Below, piece after piece: positions 1 to 9,640 of a stretch of DNA of 64,000 bases (within the stretch, counting starts at the first letter, position 1; every line of letters starts with the position of its first letter). Made by a program: the position numbers and the translations under genes. The stretch is from Myxococcales bacterium. Lineage in GTDB: Bacteria; Myxococcota_A; Bradymonadia; Bradymonadales; Bradymonadaceae. The DNA lies in assembly GCA_007120035.1 (NCBI GenBank), contig SKON01000013.1, positions 1-64,000 on the forward strand, in the 5' to 3' direction. The notes below the pieces were generated by a model that had not been told where the DNA came from, made no database searches, and worked only from the letters and a program-made list of their open reading frames with translations.

Positions 1-141
1 GAAGAAGCCGATGGCCGCCGTCACCAGCAGGAGGCTCGCCAGCGCTACGAGACCCTCGGCGTCGATCTCCCCCTGGTCCTCGAGGGCTGGCCCGTCCCCC
101 CCGACCGGGCTCGCCTCCGCCACGATGATCCCGCCACCTGA
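1..141 (+). CDS. C-terminal end of a gene cut by the window edge
   Basis: Frame 1 is open from the first base to a TGA at 139-141, giving 46 residues that end in a charged, Arg-rich tail (ends RLRHDDPAT). The codon choice, with G/C in most third positions, matches the neighbouring genes, which supports real coding. Only the tail is visible, so no family can be assigned. The next gene begins 79 bases downstream on the same strand and could belong to the same transcript. Confidence 0.5.
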   Translation, partial: EEADGRRHQQEARQRYETLGVDLPLVLEGWPVPPDRARLRHDDPAT

Positions 142-220
142 TCGGTTGTGCCCCGGGCGTTCCTCTTTTACACTTCTCGGGACGACTTCTCCTCCCTACC
201 TCTCTACCCGAGGGTCCTCC

Positions 221-1507
221 ATGGTGCTCACCCGCCTGCTTGACCTGCTCAACCTGATCGACGAAGCCATCGAAGGCGAGGACCATCGCCGGGCGCTACA
301 GCTCATCCTCAACAATTGGTACGGACTCCCCGACCCGTCGCCCCTTCGGGAGCGCGCCGGGCTCTTGCTCGCCACCGTGGGACGCAAGAAGGAAGCCGTC
401 GAGGTCTACAGCATCGTCGCCAAACATTACGCGAACTCCGGCTACCCCACCCGGGCCCTGGCCGCGATCAAGCAGATGCAAGCCCTCAACCCCTCGTCGA
501 CCCAGCTCCTGGATCACTTCACGACCCTCTACTCCGTGCGGAGCCCCTTCCTGGAGCGGGGGCGCCAGCAAGCCGACTTGCCCCGCCCGGCCGGAAAGTT
601 GCAGGACCAGGTCGCCGACGACGGGGAGCTCGACGAGCTCTTCCAGCAAGCCCTTCAAAGAGCCACCGATATGGAAGGGACCGCCGAACGACCCGGGGCG
701 CTTCCCGCCCTGCCCTTGCTCAGCCTCTTGCCTCCCAAGACCCTCCGGCGCCTCCTGGATCTCGTGGAGTACGAGATCTTCGCCAAGGCCCAACCGGTCT
801 TCAACGCCCAGAGCGGCGCCGGAGACCTGATCTGGTCGGTCAGCCCCGATCTCCTGATCACCGAGCTCGACGAACCCATGAAGATCCCCGCCGGCTCCAT
901 GCTGGGTCTCAACGCCTTCGGCCCCGACGCCCCCGACGCCAACCACACCGTGGTCAGCCACAAGGGCAGCGAGTGCCTGCGCCTGACCGCCGCCGCCATC
1001 GCCCAGATCAGCGAGGAGTTTCCCGACTTCCCCAACCGCCTAGCCACCCTACGTCGTCACGCCCTGACCGAGGGGATCTTCCACCGTCACCCGATGTTCC
1101 AAAATGTCGATCTCGACGTCCCCGACGCCCTTCCGGATCGATTGATGGGCCTGAAACTCCCTCCGGGAACAGTCTGCGTCCGTCAGGACAAGACCAGCCC
1201 CGGGCTCTACGTCCTCCTCGATGGCAAAGTGGATATCGTCTGCTCTGACGACGACTGGGAGTTGACCATTGGCACCCTGCAAGCCGGCGAGGTCTTCGGC
1301 GATATCGGGCTCGTCGATCCTCGGCCCAGCCCAGCCACGGCGATCACCACCACGGACTGCCACGTGCTCTACCTCTCCCGAAAATACTTCACCGCCTTCT
1401 GCGAGAAGTTCCCTTCCGTCGCCGAGTATTCCCGCGCCCGCGGCGCCGAGCGGGCCGCGGCCATCGAAGAAGCGATCGCCGCCATCGATTTGGCCGAGAT
1501 GGAGTGA
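221..1507 (+). CDS. Cyclic-nucleotide-binding domain protein with helical repeat N-terminus
   Basis: A 428-residue cytoplasmic protein. Residues about 1-100 are helical and TPR-like, with an ALAAIKQMQALNP segment. The middle (about 165-285) looks like a degenerate cNMP-binding fold, and the C-terminal 120 residues look like a proper one: a PGLYVLLDGKVDIV strand pair is followed by the phosphate-binding-cassette-like GEVFGDIGLVDPRPSPATA. The ATG at 221 was chosen because upstream codons in this frame overlap the preceding gene in another frame and look non-coding. No DNA-binding helix-turn-helix is visible, so it is more likely a signalling or scaffold protein than a CRP-type regulator. The ligand is unknown. 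A second cNMP-binding protein lies at 4160-4594. Confidence 0.75.
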   Translation: MVLTRLLDLLNLIDEAIEGEDHRRALQLILNNWYGLPDPSPLRERAGLLLATVGRKKEAVEVYSIVAKHYANSGYPTRALAAIKQMQALNPSSTQLLDHFTTLYSVRSPFLERGRQQADLPRPAGKLQDQVADDGELDELFQQALQRATDMEGTAERPGALPALPLLSLLPPKTLRRLLDLVEYEIFAKAQPVFNAQSGAGDLIWSVSPDLLITELDEPMKIPAGSMLGLNAFGPDAPDANHTVVSHKGSECLRLTAAAIAQISEEFPDFPNRLATLRRHALTEGIFHRHPMFQNVDLDVPDALPDRLMGLKLPPGTVCVRQDKTSPGLYVLLDGKVDIVCSDDDWELTIGTLQAGEVFGDIGLVDPRPSPATAITTTDCHVLYLSRKYFTAFCEKFPSVAEYSRARGAERAAAIEEAIAAIDLAEME

Positions 1508-1518
1508 TTCGATATACT
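1490..1518 (+). promoter_or_regulatory. Putative sigma70-type promoter for the subtilase gene
   Basis: TTGGCC at 1490-1495 and TATACT at 1513-1518 are separated by 17 bases. The -10 hexamer is one mismatch from consensus. The -35 lies inside the end of the preceding gene. Transcription would start near 1525, giving a leader of about 87 bases before the ATG at 1612. Confidence 0.5.
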
Positions 1519-1611
1519 ACCTCTTCCGGGTTCCCATTTTGTCGGGAATGCACCCGGTGGTTACGTTCGTTGCACAGAGCGTGACCTGTCTCCAGACCAG
1601 GACTTTTCAGG

Positions 1612-3540
<1,929 letters not shown>

Positions 3541-3558
3541 GCTTCTGACTCACCATAG

Positions 3559-3594
3559 AAAAGGCCCCGCCGAGTCACCTCGGCGGGGCCTTTT
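3559..3594. terminator. Bidirectional intrinsic terminator
   Basis: A perfect 16-base-pair inverted repeat with a TCAC loop (3575-3578). The left arm begins AAAAGGCCCC and the right arm ends GGGGCCTTTT. It lies between two convergent genes (the plus-strand protease ending at 3540 and the minus-strand PilZ gene ending at 3629), and the A-run on one side and T-run on the other let it serve both. Confidence 0.92.
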
Positions 3595-3628
3595 GCTTTC
3601 CTCCGCAGCGGGAAGGAACTCTTGCAGC

Positions 3629-3970
3629 TCAGGCCGAGAACTCCGGCAAGCTCTGATCCAACACGTGATCCCGTACCCAGTTGCGCAGCTTCACAAAGTG
3701 CGCATGAGAGATATTCGTAAATCGAACGCCCACGCGTCCGTCTTGCTCGTGAACCTTCGTCCCGGCCACCCAGATCGGATCCTCATCTCCGGGGAGCGCA
3801 AACTGCAGCTGTACCTGCTCTCCCTGACCCTGATGGGACTCGGCCACTCGCTCCAGCCGAATCCCGCCCAGAGACAGGTCCGTGGCCCGACACACATTGG
3901 TGTGCCCGCCCTCCACCTTGTTCAGGAGCATGTCGCACTGGAATCGATTCTGCCGTCGTTGTTCTTTCAT
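3629..3970 (-). CDS. PilZ domain protein
   Basis: A 113-residue single-domain protein. It begins MKEQRRQNRF, followed by ATDLSLGGIRLE and GRVGVRFTNIS, which match the PilZ pattern of an N-terminal RxxxR-type loop, D/NxSxxG, and a terminal strand with GxxF. PilZ domains bind cyclic di-GMP; here the RRQNR stretch and the SLGG motif are the expected contact residues. The start at 3970 is set by a strong ribosome-binding site seven bases upstream; the frame stays open further upstream but without one. The next gene, divergent from it, encodes a cNMP-binding protein. No output domain is attached, so it probably acts through partner proteins. Confidence 0.88.
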   Translation of the reverse strand: MKEQRRQNRFQCDMLLNKVEGGHTNVCRATDLSLGGIRLERVAESHQGQGEQVQLQFALPGDEDPIWVAGTKVHEQDGRVGVRFTNISHAHFVKLRNWVRDHVLDQSLPEFSA

Positions 3971-3976
3971 CGTTGA

Positions 3977-3983
3977 CCTCCTT
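3977..3983 (-). promoter_or_regulatory. Ribosome-binding site fixing the PilZ gene start
   Basis: Read on the minus strand the sequence is AAGGAGG followed by TCAACG and the ATG at 3970. This is a full match to the anti-Shine-Dalgarno sequence and excludes the longer upstream start. Confidence 0.8.
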
Positions 3984-4159
3984 GGTCCATGGTTTCGCGT
4001 TCCCTGCTTTGGCTCGCAACCACGTCGAGCCTCCTCTTCATGGATACCACCCCCGTGAGCACGCACAAGAAATTCGCCTCCTCATTGCAAGAGCCCTCCC
4101 CCCATTGCTACCCTGCACCCGATTCGCCTTTCCCACTTCCCGTGCCGCATGGATCAGAC

Positions 4160-4594
4160 ATGACCGAACAGATCGAACAGGCCATTCAGGAGAGCCCCCT
4201 CTTCAAGCATCTCGACGACAGCGATCTACAAACCCTGATCGCCGCCAGCTCCGCCCGGGTTTTCGAGCCCGGCACCCAGATCATTGAAGAGAATCAGAAT
4301 ATCCACCACCTCTACATCGTCCTAATGGGGCGAGTCCGCGTCTGGACCAACGGCCCTCGCGGCGAGGTAGAGCTGAAGACCATGGGCCCCGGCGCCTATT
4401 TCGGCGAGGTTTCCCTGATGAGCGGCAACGCCGCCACGGCCTCTATAGAAGTCAAGACCGGACCCGCCCAGGTCGTGGCCATTGAGAAAGAAGCTCTGAT
4501 GGATCTCGTGAAACGCGATGAAAAGGTCCGTAAGATGCTCCAAGGGGTGACCCTGGCCCGCGCCAAGGACACCATCGGCAAAGTGTTTAAGTAG
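4160..4594 (+). CDS. Single-domain cyclic-nucleotide-binding protein
   Basis: A 144-residue protein that is essentially one cNMP-binding fold. It opens with the typical SPLFKHLDDSDL helix, followed by IHHLYIVLMGRVRVW and a phosphate-binding-cassette-like GAYFGEVSLMSGNAATASI. The cassette has GE but serine/glycine rather than the canonical arginine downstream, so cAMP or cGMP binding is uncertain. The start at 4160 was chosen because it begins exactly at the conserved domain; the 57 codons upstream are proline-rich and look non-coding. It is transcribed away from the PilZ gene and just ahead of the lipoprotein at 4609 (14-base gap). Confidence 0.85.
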   Translation: MTEQIEQAIQESPLFKHLDDSDLQTLIAASSARVFEPGTQIIEENQNIHHLYIVLMGRVRVWTNGPRGEVELKTMGPGAYFGEVSLMSGNAATASIEVKTGPAQVVAIEKEALMDLVKRDEKVRKMLQGVTLARAKDTIGKVFK

Positions 4595-4608
4595 CCCGGA
4601 TCGTTTTT

Positions 4609-6333
4609 ATGACCTCCCTGTTTCGCCTCTCGATGCTCTCGACGCTCTTTCTGATCCTCCTCCTGGCGGGGTGCGGCTGGTTCAGCGAGGACGACAACTA
4701 CACGCCCCCCGACGACGATCGCCCCTGGGTCCTCGTCGATATCTACCATACAGACATTCAAAACCCCGAGGATCACTGGCTCCACCGAGATCAGTACGCC
4801 TACCAGGGCACCTACGGATTCCGACAGGTCTTCGAGCACCTGGAGCGCAACGACTATCCCTGGAGCAGCTTCCGGACCATGCCCCTGTCCCGGGAGCGCC
4901 TGCAGGGCTACTCGATCCTCTTCATCAACCTGATCCACAACCGAAACCCCGACTTCACCCCCGAAGAGGTGGACCTGATCATCGAGTTCGTGGAAAACGG
5001 CGGTGGCCTCTTCGTGATCGCCGATCACACCAACGTCTATCGCCACGCCGAGCGCATCAACCCCTTCCTGATCCCCATGGGGATCGAGGTGATGTACCAC
5101 ACCGCCGTGGACTTCCCGCCCCTCTACTCCATCTCGGGACGGGGCTGGCTCATCACCCATGACTTCGCCGACCACCCCACCACCGAAGGGGTGGAGATGA
5201 TCTCCTTTAAGACCGGCGGCCCCCTGGACACCGAGTACGGCGTGGCCTTCTCCTCGGAGCGCAGCTTCGCCGATTATTGGGATCCCGAGATGGACGCCGG
5301 ATACTACGGAGACTGGCAGCAGACCGATCCCGAGCTCGAGCCCTCGGGCCCCCTGAACCTGGCGGCCGCCGCGGAGTTCGGAGAAGGCCGGGTCGCCGTC
5401 GTCGGCGACCAGAATATCTTCGGCGATGGCTGGCTCCACGTGGGCCACAACTTCGAGTTCGCCATGAATATCATCGAATGGCTCGCCGGAAACGAAGACA
5501 CCGACACCCCGCTCCGCCTGCAGCCCCGGGCCGGCCATAACATCGCCATGGAGGCCCGGACCAACTACTACCAGGCCGCTCGAACCCCCAACCACGGCTA
5601 TTACACGGCCTTCATCGAGGCCAACCGCAACGCCCACGCCACCACCCGGATCACCCCCAGCCTGGAAACGTTGAACACAGACACCCTCTTCTTCCCCTCC
5701 TCGGATATCACCTTCACCTCGGAGTACAGCCACCTCAACGAGCTGGAGTTCGAAGAAGACGAGCTCGACGAGATCGAGAGCTTCTTGCGCACCGGTGGCC
5801 AGGCGGTGATCAGCTTCGAGGCCAACGACATCCGGCATCCCACGGTGCAGCTCCTCCAGCGCCTGGCACCGGACTTCGAGATCCACTACGGCGACGACCA
5901 GGTCTGGGTCCCCGGAGACGAGGGCTCCCCCGACCCCGACTCCCCGGCCGGGTACTTCCCCATCTCATCACCACACCTGGACGTCGAAGATCTGGTCCTG
6001 GGCTCTCGGAGCTTCTTCCCCAACATCGGCGACCCCGACAGCAACGGGCCATTCTATCCCGAAGACTACGAAGACCTCCCCGGATACCTCTTCGAGGTCA
6101 CCTCTCCCTGGGGTGAGCCCTTCCTCGACGCCGACATCGGCGGCTCCACGGCCACCATCGCCCGCCGGGCGGTCGTCGGTGACGGAGAGCTGATTATCTT
6201 TGTCCAGGACGGGTTCTTCCGAAACCGCACCCTGGGTAGCAACGAGCTCCTCCGCCCCCAGGCCAGCTTCCGGGTCAACGCCATTGAGCTGCTGCACCAC
6301 TTCATCGACTACCTCTCCTCGGCCACCGAGTAA
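4609..6333 (+). CDS. Lipoprotein with duplicated glutamine-amidotransferase-like (DUF4350-like) fold
   Basis: A 574-residue protein with a lipoprotein signal: hydrophobic stretch LSTLFLILLLAGC, with the lipobox Cys near residue 22. The body seems to hold two related alpha/beta halves. The first has FTPEEVDLIIEFVENGGGL followed by FVIADH; the second has FEEDELDEIESFLRTGG. This is the strand-loop pattern of ThuA/DUF4350 GATase-like domains, but I see no Cys-His-Glu triad, so it is probably a binding domain rather than an enzyme. It heads a run of four tightly spaced genes (4609-8293) for secreted proteins, including two HExxH proteins. Function unknown. Confidence 0.72.
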   Translation: MTSLFRLSMLSTLFLILLLAGCGWFSEDDNYTPPDDDRPWVLVDIYHTDIQNPEDHWLHRDQYAYQGTYGFRQVFEHLERNDYPWSSFRTMPLSRERLQGYSILFINLIHNRNPDFTPEEVDLIIEFVENGGGLFVIADHTNVYRHAERINPFLIPMGIEVMYHTAVDFPPLYSISGRGWLITHDFADHPTTEGVEMISFKTGGPLDTEYGVAFSSERSFADYWDPEMDAGYYGDWQQTDPELEPSGPLNLAAAAEFGEGRVAVVGDQNIFGDGWLHVGHNFEFAMNIIEWLAGNEDTDTPLRLQPRAGHNIAMEARTNYYQAARTPNHGYYTAFIEANRNAHATTRITPSLETLNTDTLFFPSSDITFTSEYSHLNELEFEEDELDEIESFLRTGGQAVISFEANDIRHPTVQLLQRLAPDFEIHYGDDQVWVPGDEGSPDPDSPAGYFPISSPHLDVEDLVLGSRSFFPNIGDPDSNGPFYPEDYEDLPGYLFEVTSPWGEPFLDADIGGSTATIARRAVVGDGELIIFVQDGFFRNRTLGSNELLRPQASFRVNAIELLHHFIDYLSSATE

Positions 6334-6336
6334 GAC

Positions 6337-6960
6337 ATGCGACGACTCTCCGCACTCCTCTTCCATCTGGCGATCACGGCGCTCCTCCTGCCCTCGACGG
6401 CGACAGCAGCCACGGTCCTGAAACACGACCTGGACAGCCTGGTCCGCCACTCCGACGCCATCGTCATCGCCTCCGTGGCCAACGTTGAGGCTCGCCGTCA
6501 CGACGACGGCCGGGTCTACACCACGGTCACCCTGGAGGTGGAGGAGATCCTGAAGGGTCAGCAGCGTGAGACCATCACGATCCGCCAGGTCGGCGGTCGC
6601 GATCTGGAGGCCGACATCGCCACCGTGGTCCCCGGGATGCCCCAATTTGAGCCCCAGGAGCGGGTCTTCCTCTTCCTCAACGAGGGGAGCGACGCCCGGC
6701 CGACCGTCACGGGCCTCTCCCAGGGTAAGTTCTCCATCGCCCTCGGCCCCGACGAGTCCACGGAGTTCGTGATCCCTCGCCTCTCCGGCCTTCATCTCAT
6801 CGCTGACCACCGTGCCATCCGCGGCGCCCCGGAGCCGTCCCTCCCTCCCGAGGAGCTCGCCGAGCGGCACCACCAGATCTTCGACCAGGTCCACGAACTC
6901 TCCGCCTTCCAGCGTGACGTAGAGCGTATCATCGATCTCCATCACGAGGTGGGTCAATGA
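6337..6960 (+). CDS. Secreted protein of unknown function, matrixin operon
   Basis: A 207-residue protein with a clear signal peptide (ITALLLPSTATAA, cleavage about residue 24). The mature part begins LDSLVRHSDAIVIASVANVE and continues with a strand-rich segment VTLEVEEILKG. This resembles small beta-sandwich exported proteins found beside matrixins in delta-proteobacteria, but I cannot name a family. It starts 3 bases after the preceding stop, and its TGA overlaps the next ATG (ATGA at 6957-6960), so it is probably translationally coupled to the protease. A chaperone, inhibitor or substrate role is possible but unsupported. Confidence 0.7.
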   Translation: MRRLSALLFHLAITALLLPSTATAATVLKHDLDSLVRHSDAIVIASVANVEARRHDDGRVYTTVTLEVEEILKGQQRETITIRQVGGRDLEADIATVVPGMPQFEPQERVFLFLNEGSDARPTVTGLSQGKFSIALGPDESTEFVIPRLSGLHLIADHRAIRGAPEPSLPPEELAERHHQIFDQVHELSAFQRDVERIIDLHHEVGQ

Positions 6961-7832
6961 GCCGACCCTTGCGAAGCTCCGCCGGCCCCGTCATCGCTCT
7001 GGCGGCCTTGATGGTGGTCTCGCTCCCCACGGCCCAGGCCGAGTTCGTCCAGACCATGACCTGCCAGCCCTCGGGCTTTAACCGGTGCGAACCTGGTGAG
7101 GAGCCCAAGCCGGTGCGGTGGTACAAGCAGTTCGTTCCCTACCGCGTGCACGACCTGGGCAGCCCCAGCCTCCACCCCGACTCCCCGGACATCACCGACG
7201 ACCTCAAAGAGTCCGTCTTTAGCTCCTTCGACGAGTGGAATAATCAGGACTGCAGCGAGTTCGAGATGGTCTACGAGGGGACCACCCCATCGGACTTCAC
7301 CGGCTACAACCAGAACATCGCCCACGAGGACAATATCAACGTCCTGGTCTGGCGAGATGACCAGTGGCCTCACGCCGGCTACCAGGCCGTCGCCCTGACC
7401 ACCGTCACCTACCGGCCGTCCAACGGCGAGATCTTGAGCGCCGACATCGAGTTCAACACCGCCGACTACGTCTTCACCGACACCGAAGACTCCGCCGGCG
7501 CCATCATCGACTTTCGCAACACCCTCACCCACGAGATCGGCCACTTCCTGGGCCTCGATCATTCGCCGAACCCCGCTGCCACGATGTTCGCCACGGCCCC
7601 TCCCGGAGAGATCGCCAAGCGCGAGCTGCACCCGGCGGACATCGAGGGCCTCTGCCACATCTATCCCCTGGGACAATCCTTCGATCCCGAGGACAACATC
7701 GAAGACTACGTGCCTCTGCAGCCCGACGGTCGCGAGCGCCGGGGGTGGTGCTCCTCCACCCCGTCCACCCCGAGCCCCGCCCTGGTAGTGCTCGTCCTCG
7801 TCGTCCTCGGGCTCCTGCGGACTCGCCGGTGA
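6957..7832 (+). CDS. Matrixin-family zinc metalloprotease with MYXO-CTERM-like tail
   Basis: A 291-residue exported protease. After a signal peptide (cleavage near TAQAEF) come a matrixin catalytic domain and the full zinc motif HEIGHFLGLDH (His192, Glu193, His196, His202), with a downstream Met (AATMFA) as the Met-turn. The C-terminus reads GWCSS, then Ser/Pro spacer, then VVLVLVVLGLLRTRR: a Cys, a hydrophobic helix and terminal Arg residues. This is the layout of MYXO-CTERM sorting signals, where the Cys is proposed to be exposed and lipid-modified at the cell surface. It overlaps the preceding gene by ATGA and the following one by GTGA. Confidence 0.88.
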   Translation: MSRPLRSSAGPVIALAALMVVSLPTAQAEFVQTMTCQPSGFNRCEPGEEPKPVRWYKQFVPYRVHDLGSPSLHPDSPDITDDLKESVFSSFDEWNNQDCSEFEMVYEGTTPSDFTGYNQNIAHEDNINVLVWRDDQWPHAGYQAVALTTVTYRPSNGEILSADIEFNTADYVFTDTEDSAGAIIDFRNTLTHEIGHFLGLDHSPNPAATMFATAPPGEIAKRELHPADIEGLCHIYPLGQSFDPEDNIEDYVPLQPDGRERRGWCSSTPSTPSPALVVLVLVVLGLLRTRR

Positions 7833-8293
7833 ACCCCCGGGGGCTCACCGGACCCGAGAGAGAGCTGACACTCTCCCCTCTCCTCCAGAGCGGCGTCGGC
7901 GATGAGGCCCTCTGCCGACGAGCCGTCGCCGAATGCCTCCTCATCTCCTTTCAGCACCGACTCCCCCCGGTCTTCCAAGGGATTCGCCCCTTGATCGCCT
8001 ACGGTGCCCTGAACAGCACCGCCCGAGGGATCACCCTGGGCCGCCGGATCTACATCCGTCACGACGCCTTCGATACCACCGGAGGCCTCCCGCCCTACCT
8101 CTTGGTCCACGAGCTCGCCCACGTGGTCCAATTCCTCCGCGACGGCACGCCCCGATTCCTCACCCGGTACCTGACGGAGTACTTCGCCGGCATCCCCCGA
8201 TACGGCTCCACCCGAGAGGCCTACCTCAACATCTCCTACGAAATCGAAGCTCGTCAGGTCGAGACCTTCCTCCCCGAGCACCTCCAGCGTTAG
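7829..8293 (+). CDS. Small HExxH protein, DUF4157-like putative metallopeptidase
   Basis: A 154-residue protein with the motif LLVHELAHVVQF (His94, Glu95, His98), preceded by GITLGRRIYI. This is the arrangement of DUF4157 domains, where a predicted zinc site is followed by a helical tail containing an EIEAR-like segment, here YEIEARQVE. No signal peptide is visible. The GTG start at 7829 overlaps the stop of the matrixin gene (GTGA), which argues for translational coupling. The 3' end overlaps ksgA on the other strand by 4 bases. DUF4157 domains often occur with contractile injection systems, but no such genes are nearby, so that link is not implied here. Confidence 0.78.
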   Translation: MNPRGLTGPERELTLSPLLQSGVGDEALCRRAVAECLLISFQHRLPPVFQGIRPLIAYGALNSTARGITLGRRIYIRHDAFDTTGGLPPYLLVHELAHVVQFLRDGTPRFLTRYLTEYFAGIPRYGSTREAYLNISYEIEARQVETFLPEHLQR

Positions 8294-9171
8294 AGCTCCC
8301 CGCGCTCCAACAACCCCCGGGTCAGCTCCCGAAATTCACCAAAACTCACCCGCTCGGGCCGCACCTTCTTGCCCAGCCCCAGCTCCTCCAAGAGCTCCTC
8401 CACCAGGGCTTTCTCACAGCCCAGGGCCTTCAGCCCGTTCGCCAGGGTCTTTCGACGAGCCTGAAAGCCGGCTCGCACCACCCGCCGAAACGCCTCCCGC
8501 AGGGCCTCGTCCTTGATCCTGCTGCCCTCAAGCGGCTTCAGCACCACCACTGAGCTGTGCACCTTCGGAGGCGGCACGAACGCCCCGGGCTTCAGCGTCA
8601 GCGCCAGATACCCGTCGGCGAAGAGCCGCACCATCAGGCTGAGCACCCCGTAGCCATCGTCGCCGACGTCGGCCACGATCCGCTTGGCCACCTCTCGCTG
8701 AAACATCAGCACCATGGTGTCGATCTTCGCCGAGGACTCCAGGAGACGAAAGAGGATCTCCGTCCCCACGTTGTAGGGCAAGTTCGCCACCACCTTCCAC
8801 CGGGGCGCACCCTCCAACAGTTCGTCAAGAGACACGTCCAGGGCGTCGCCCTCGTGCAGTTCCATGGGGAAATAAGGCACCAGGGCGGACCTCAAGAAGT
8901 GGGCAGCGTCCCGATCCTTCTCCACGGCCACCAGGCGAGCTCCCTGCTGCAGGAGCACCAGCGAGAGCGTCCCACACCCGGGGCCGATCTCCAGAACAGG
9001 ATCGTTGAGGCGCAGATCCGCCAACCCCACGATCTCTTCCAGAATCCCCGGGTCCACCAGGAAGTGTTGGCCAAACCGCTTCTTGGCTCGCTCCTGATAG
9101 GCTCGGTACAGCTCCTGTGGCTCTTCAGGCGCCTCCGTCACGTCAGGAGTCTCCCTCGCTCTGGGACACAT
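8290..9171 (-). CDS. rsmA: 16S rRNA (adenine1518-N6/adenine1519-N6)-dimethyltransferase
   Basis: RsmA/KsgA dimethylates two adjacent adenines in the 3' hairpin of 16S rRNA during 30S assembly, using SAM. The 293-residue protein has the family signature KKRFGQHFLVD, SAM motif I LEIGPGCGTLS, the acidic VEKD, and catalytic motif IV NLPYNVGTEIL. The start is uncertain: ATG at 9171 overlaps the preceding gene by 29 bases, while a GTG at 9141 starts just past that gene's stop. Neither has a convincing ribosome-binding site. It is last in a minus-strand run after a TatD-like protein and a universal stress protein. Confidence 0.93.
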   Translation of the reverse strand: MCPRARETPDVTEAPEEPQELYRAYQERAKKRFGQHFLVDPGILEEIVGLADLRLNDPVLEIGPGCGTLSLVLLQQGARLVAVEKDRDAAHFLRSALVPYFPMELHEGDALDVSLDELLEGAPRWKVVANLPYNVGTEILFRLLESSAKIDTMVLMFQREVAKRIVADVGDDGYGVLSLMVRLFADGYLALTLKPGAFVPPPKVHSSVVVLKPLEGSRIKDEALREAFRRVVRAGFQARRKTLANGLKALGCEKALVEELLEELGLGKKVRPERVSFGEFRELTRGLLERGEL

Positions 9172-9640
9172 CGCTCAGGGGCACAGTCATCACGGCGCGG
9201 CTGGTCCCGAAGTAGACGCGCTGGCTCGTCGTCCCCAACCGGATATCGCTGTGGTCGATGTAAGCTCGGCGGCCCATCACGATCAGGTCTACTTCCTCTT
9301 GATCGGCCTGATCGAGGATGATCCGCCACCGCTGGCCGATCTCGATATGAAACCGCGCCGAGATCCCCTCGTCAGCAGCCTCCTCCACCAGGGCCTCCAG
9401 CCGAGTCTTGGCCCTCTCCATCAGATCCCCGAAGAACTCGTCGAACCCCTCGTCGTCCTCGTCGACGGCCTCGGCCTCCTCGCCGCCTCCGGCGATGGGC
9501 TCGATCCCGTGGACCATGAACACCTCTGCGCCGAAGCTTCGGGCCAGGGAGAACGCGACCTCCACGGCCCCCGTCGTCCACTGGCTAAAGTCCGTCGCCA
9601 ACAGGATTCGCTCCATCGGGGCTTCTCTTCTGCTACTCAT
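9143..9640 (-). CDS. Universal stress protein (UspA) family
   Basis: A 165-residue single Usp domain beginning MERILLATDFSQ after eight leader residues, with the terminal strand TSRAVMTVP. The nucleotide-loop region reads LIVMGRRAY...RLGTTSQRV: the final G-T/S-S element is present but the G-x2-G spacing is imperfect, so ATP binding is unclear. An acidic insertion (about residues 55-70, many Glu/Asp) follows the second strand. The start at 9640 was preferred because GAGGAG lies 5 bases upstream and the ATG overlaps the TatD-like gene's end by 8 bases; ATG 9616 is the alternative. It is probably co-transcribed with its neighbours. Confidence 0.87.
   Translation of the reverse strand: MSSRREAPMERILLATDFSQWTTGAVEVAFSLARSFGAEVFMVHGIEPIAGGGEEAEAVDEDDEGFDEFFGDLMERAKTRLEALVEEAADEGISARFHIEIGQRWRIILDQADQEEVDLIVMGRRAYIDHSDIRLGTTSQRVYFGTSRAVMTVPLSDVSQSEGDS

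Noticed and set aside
4396-5886. Minus-strand frame of 496 codons opposite two plus-strand genes
   Set aside because: It spans the boundary of a cNMP-binding gene and a lipoprotein gene, has shadow composition and no recognisable start signal.
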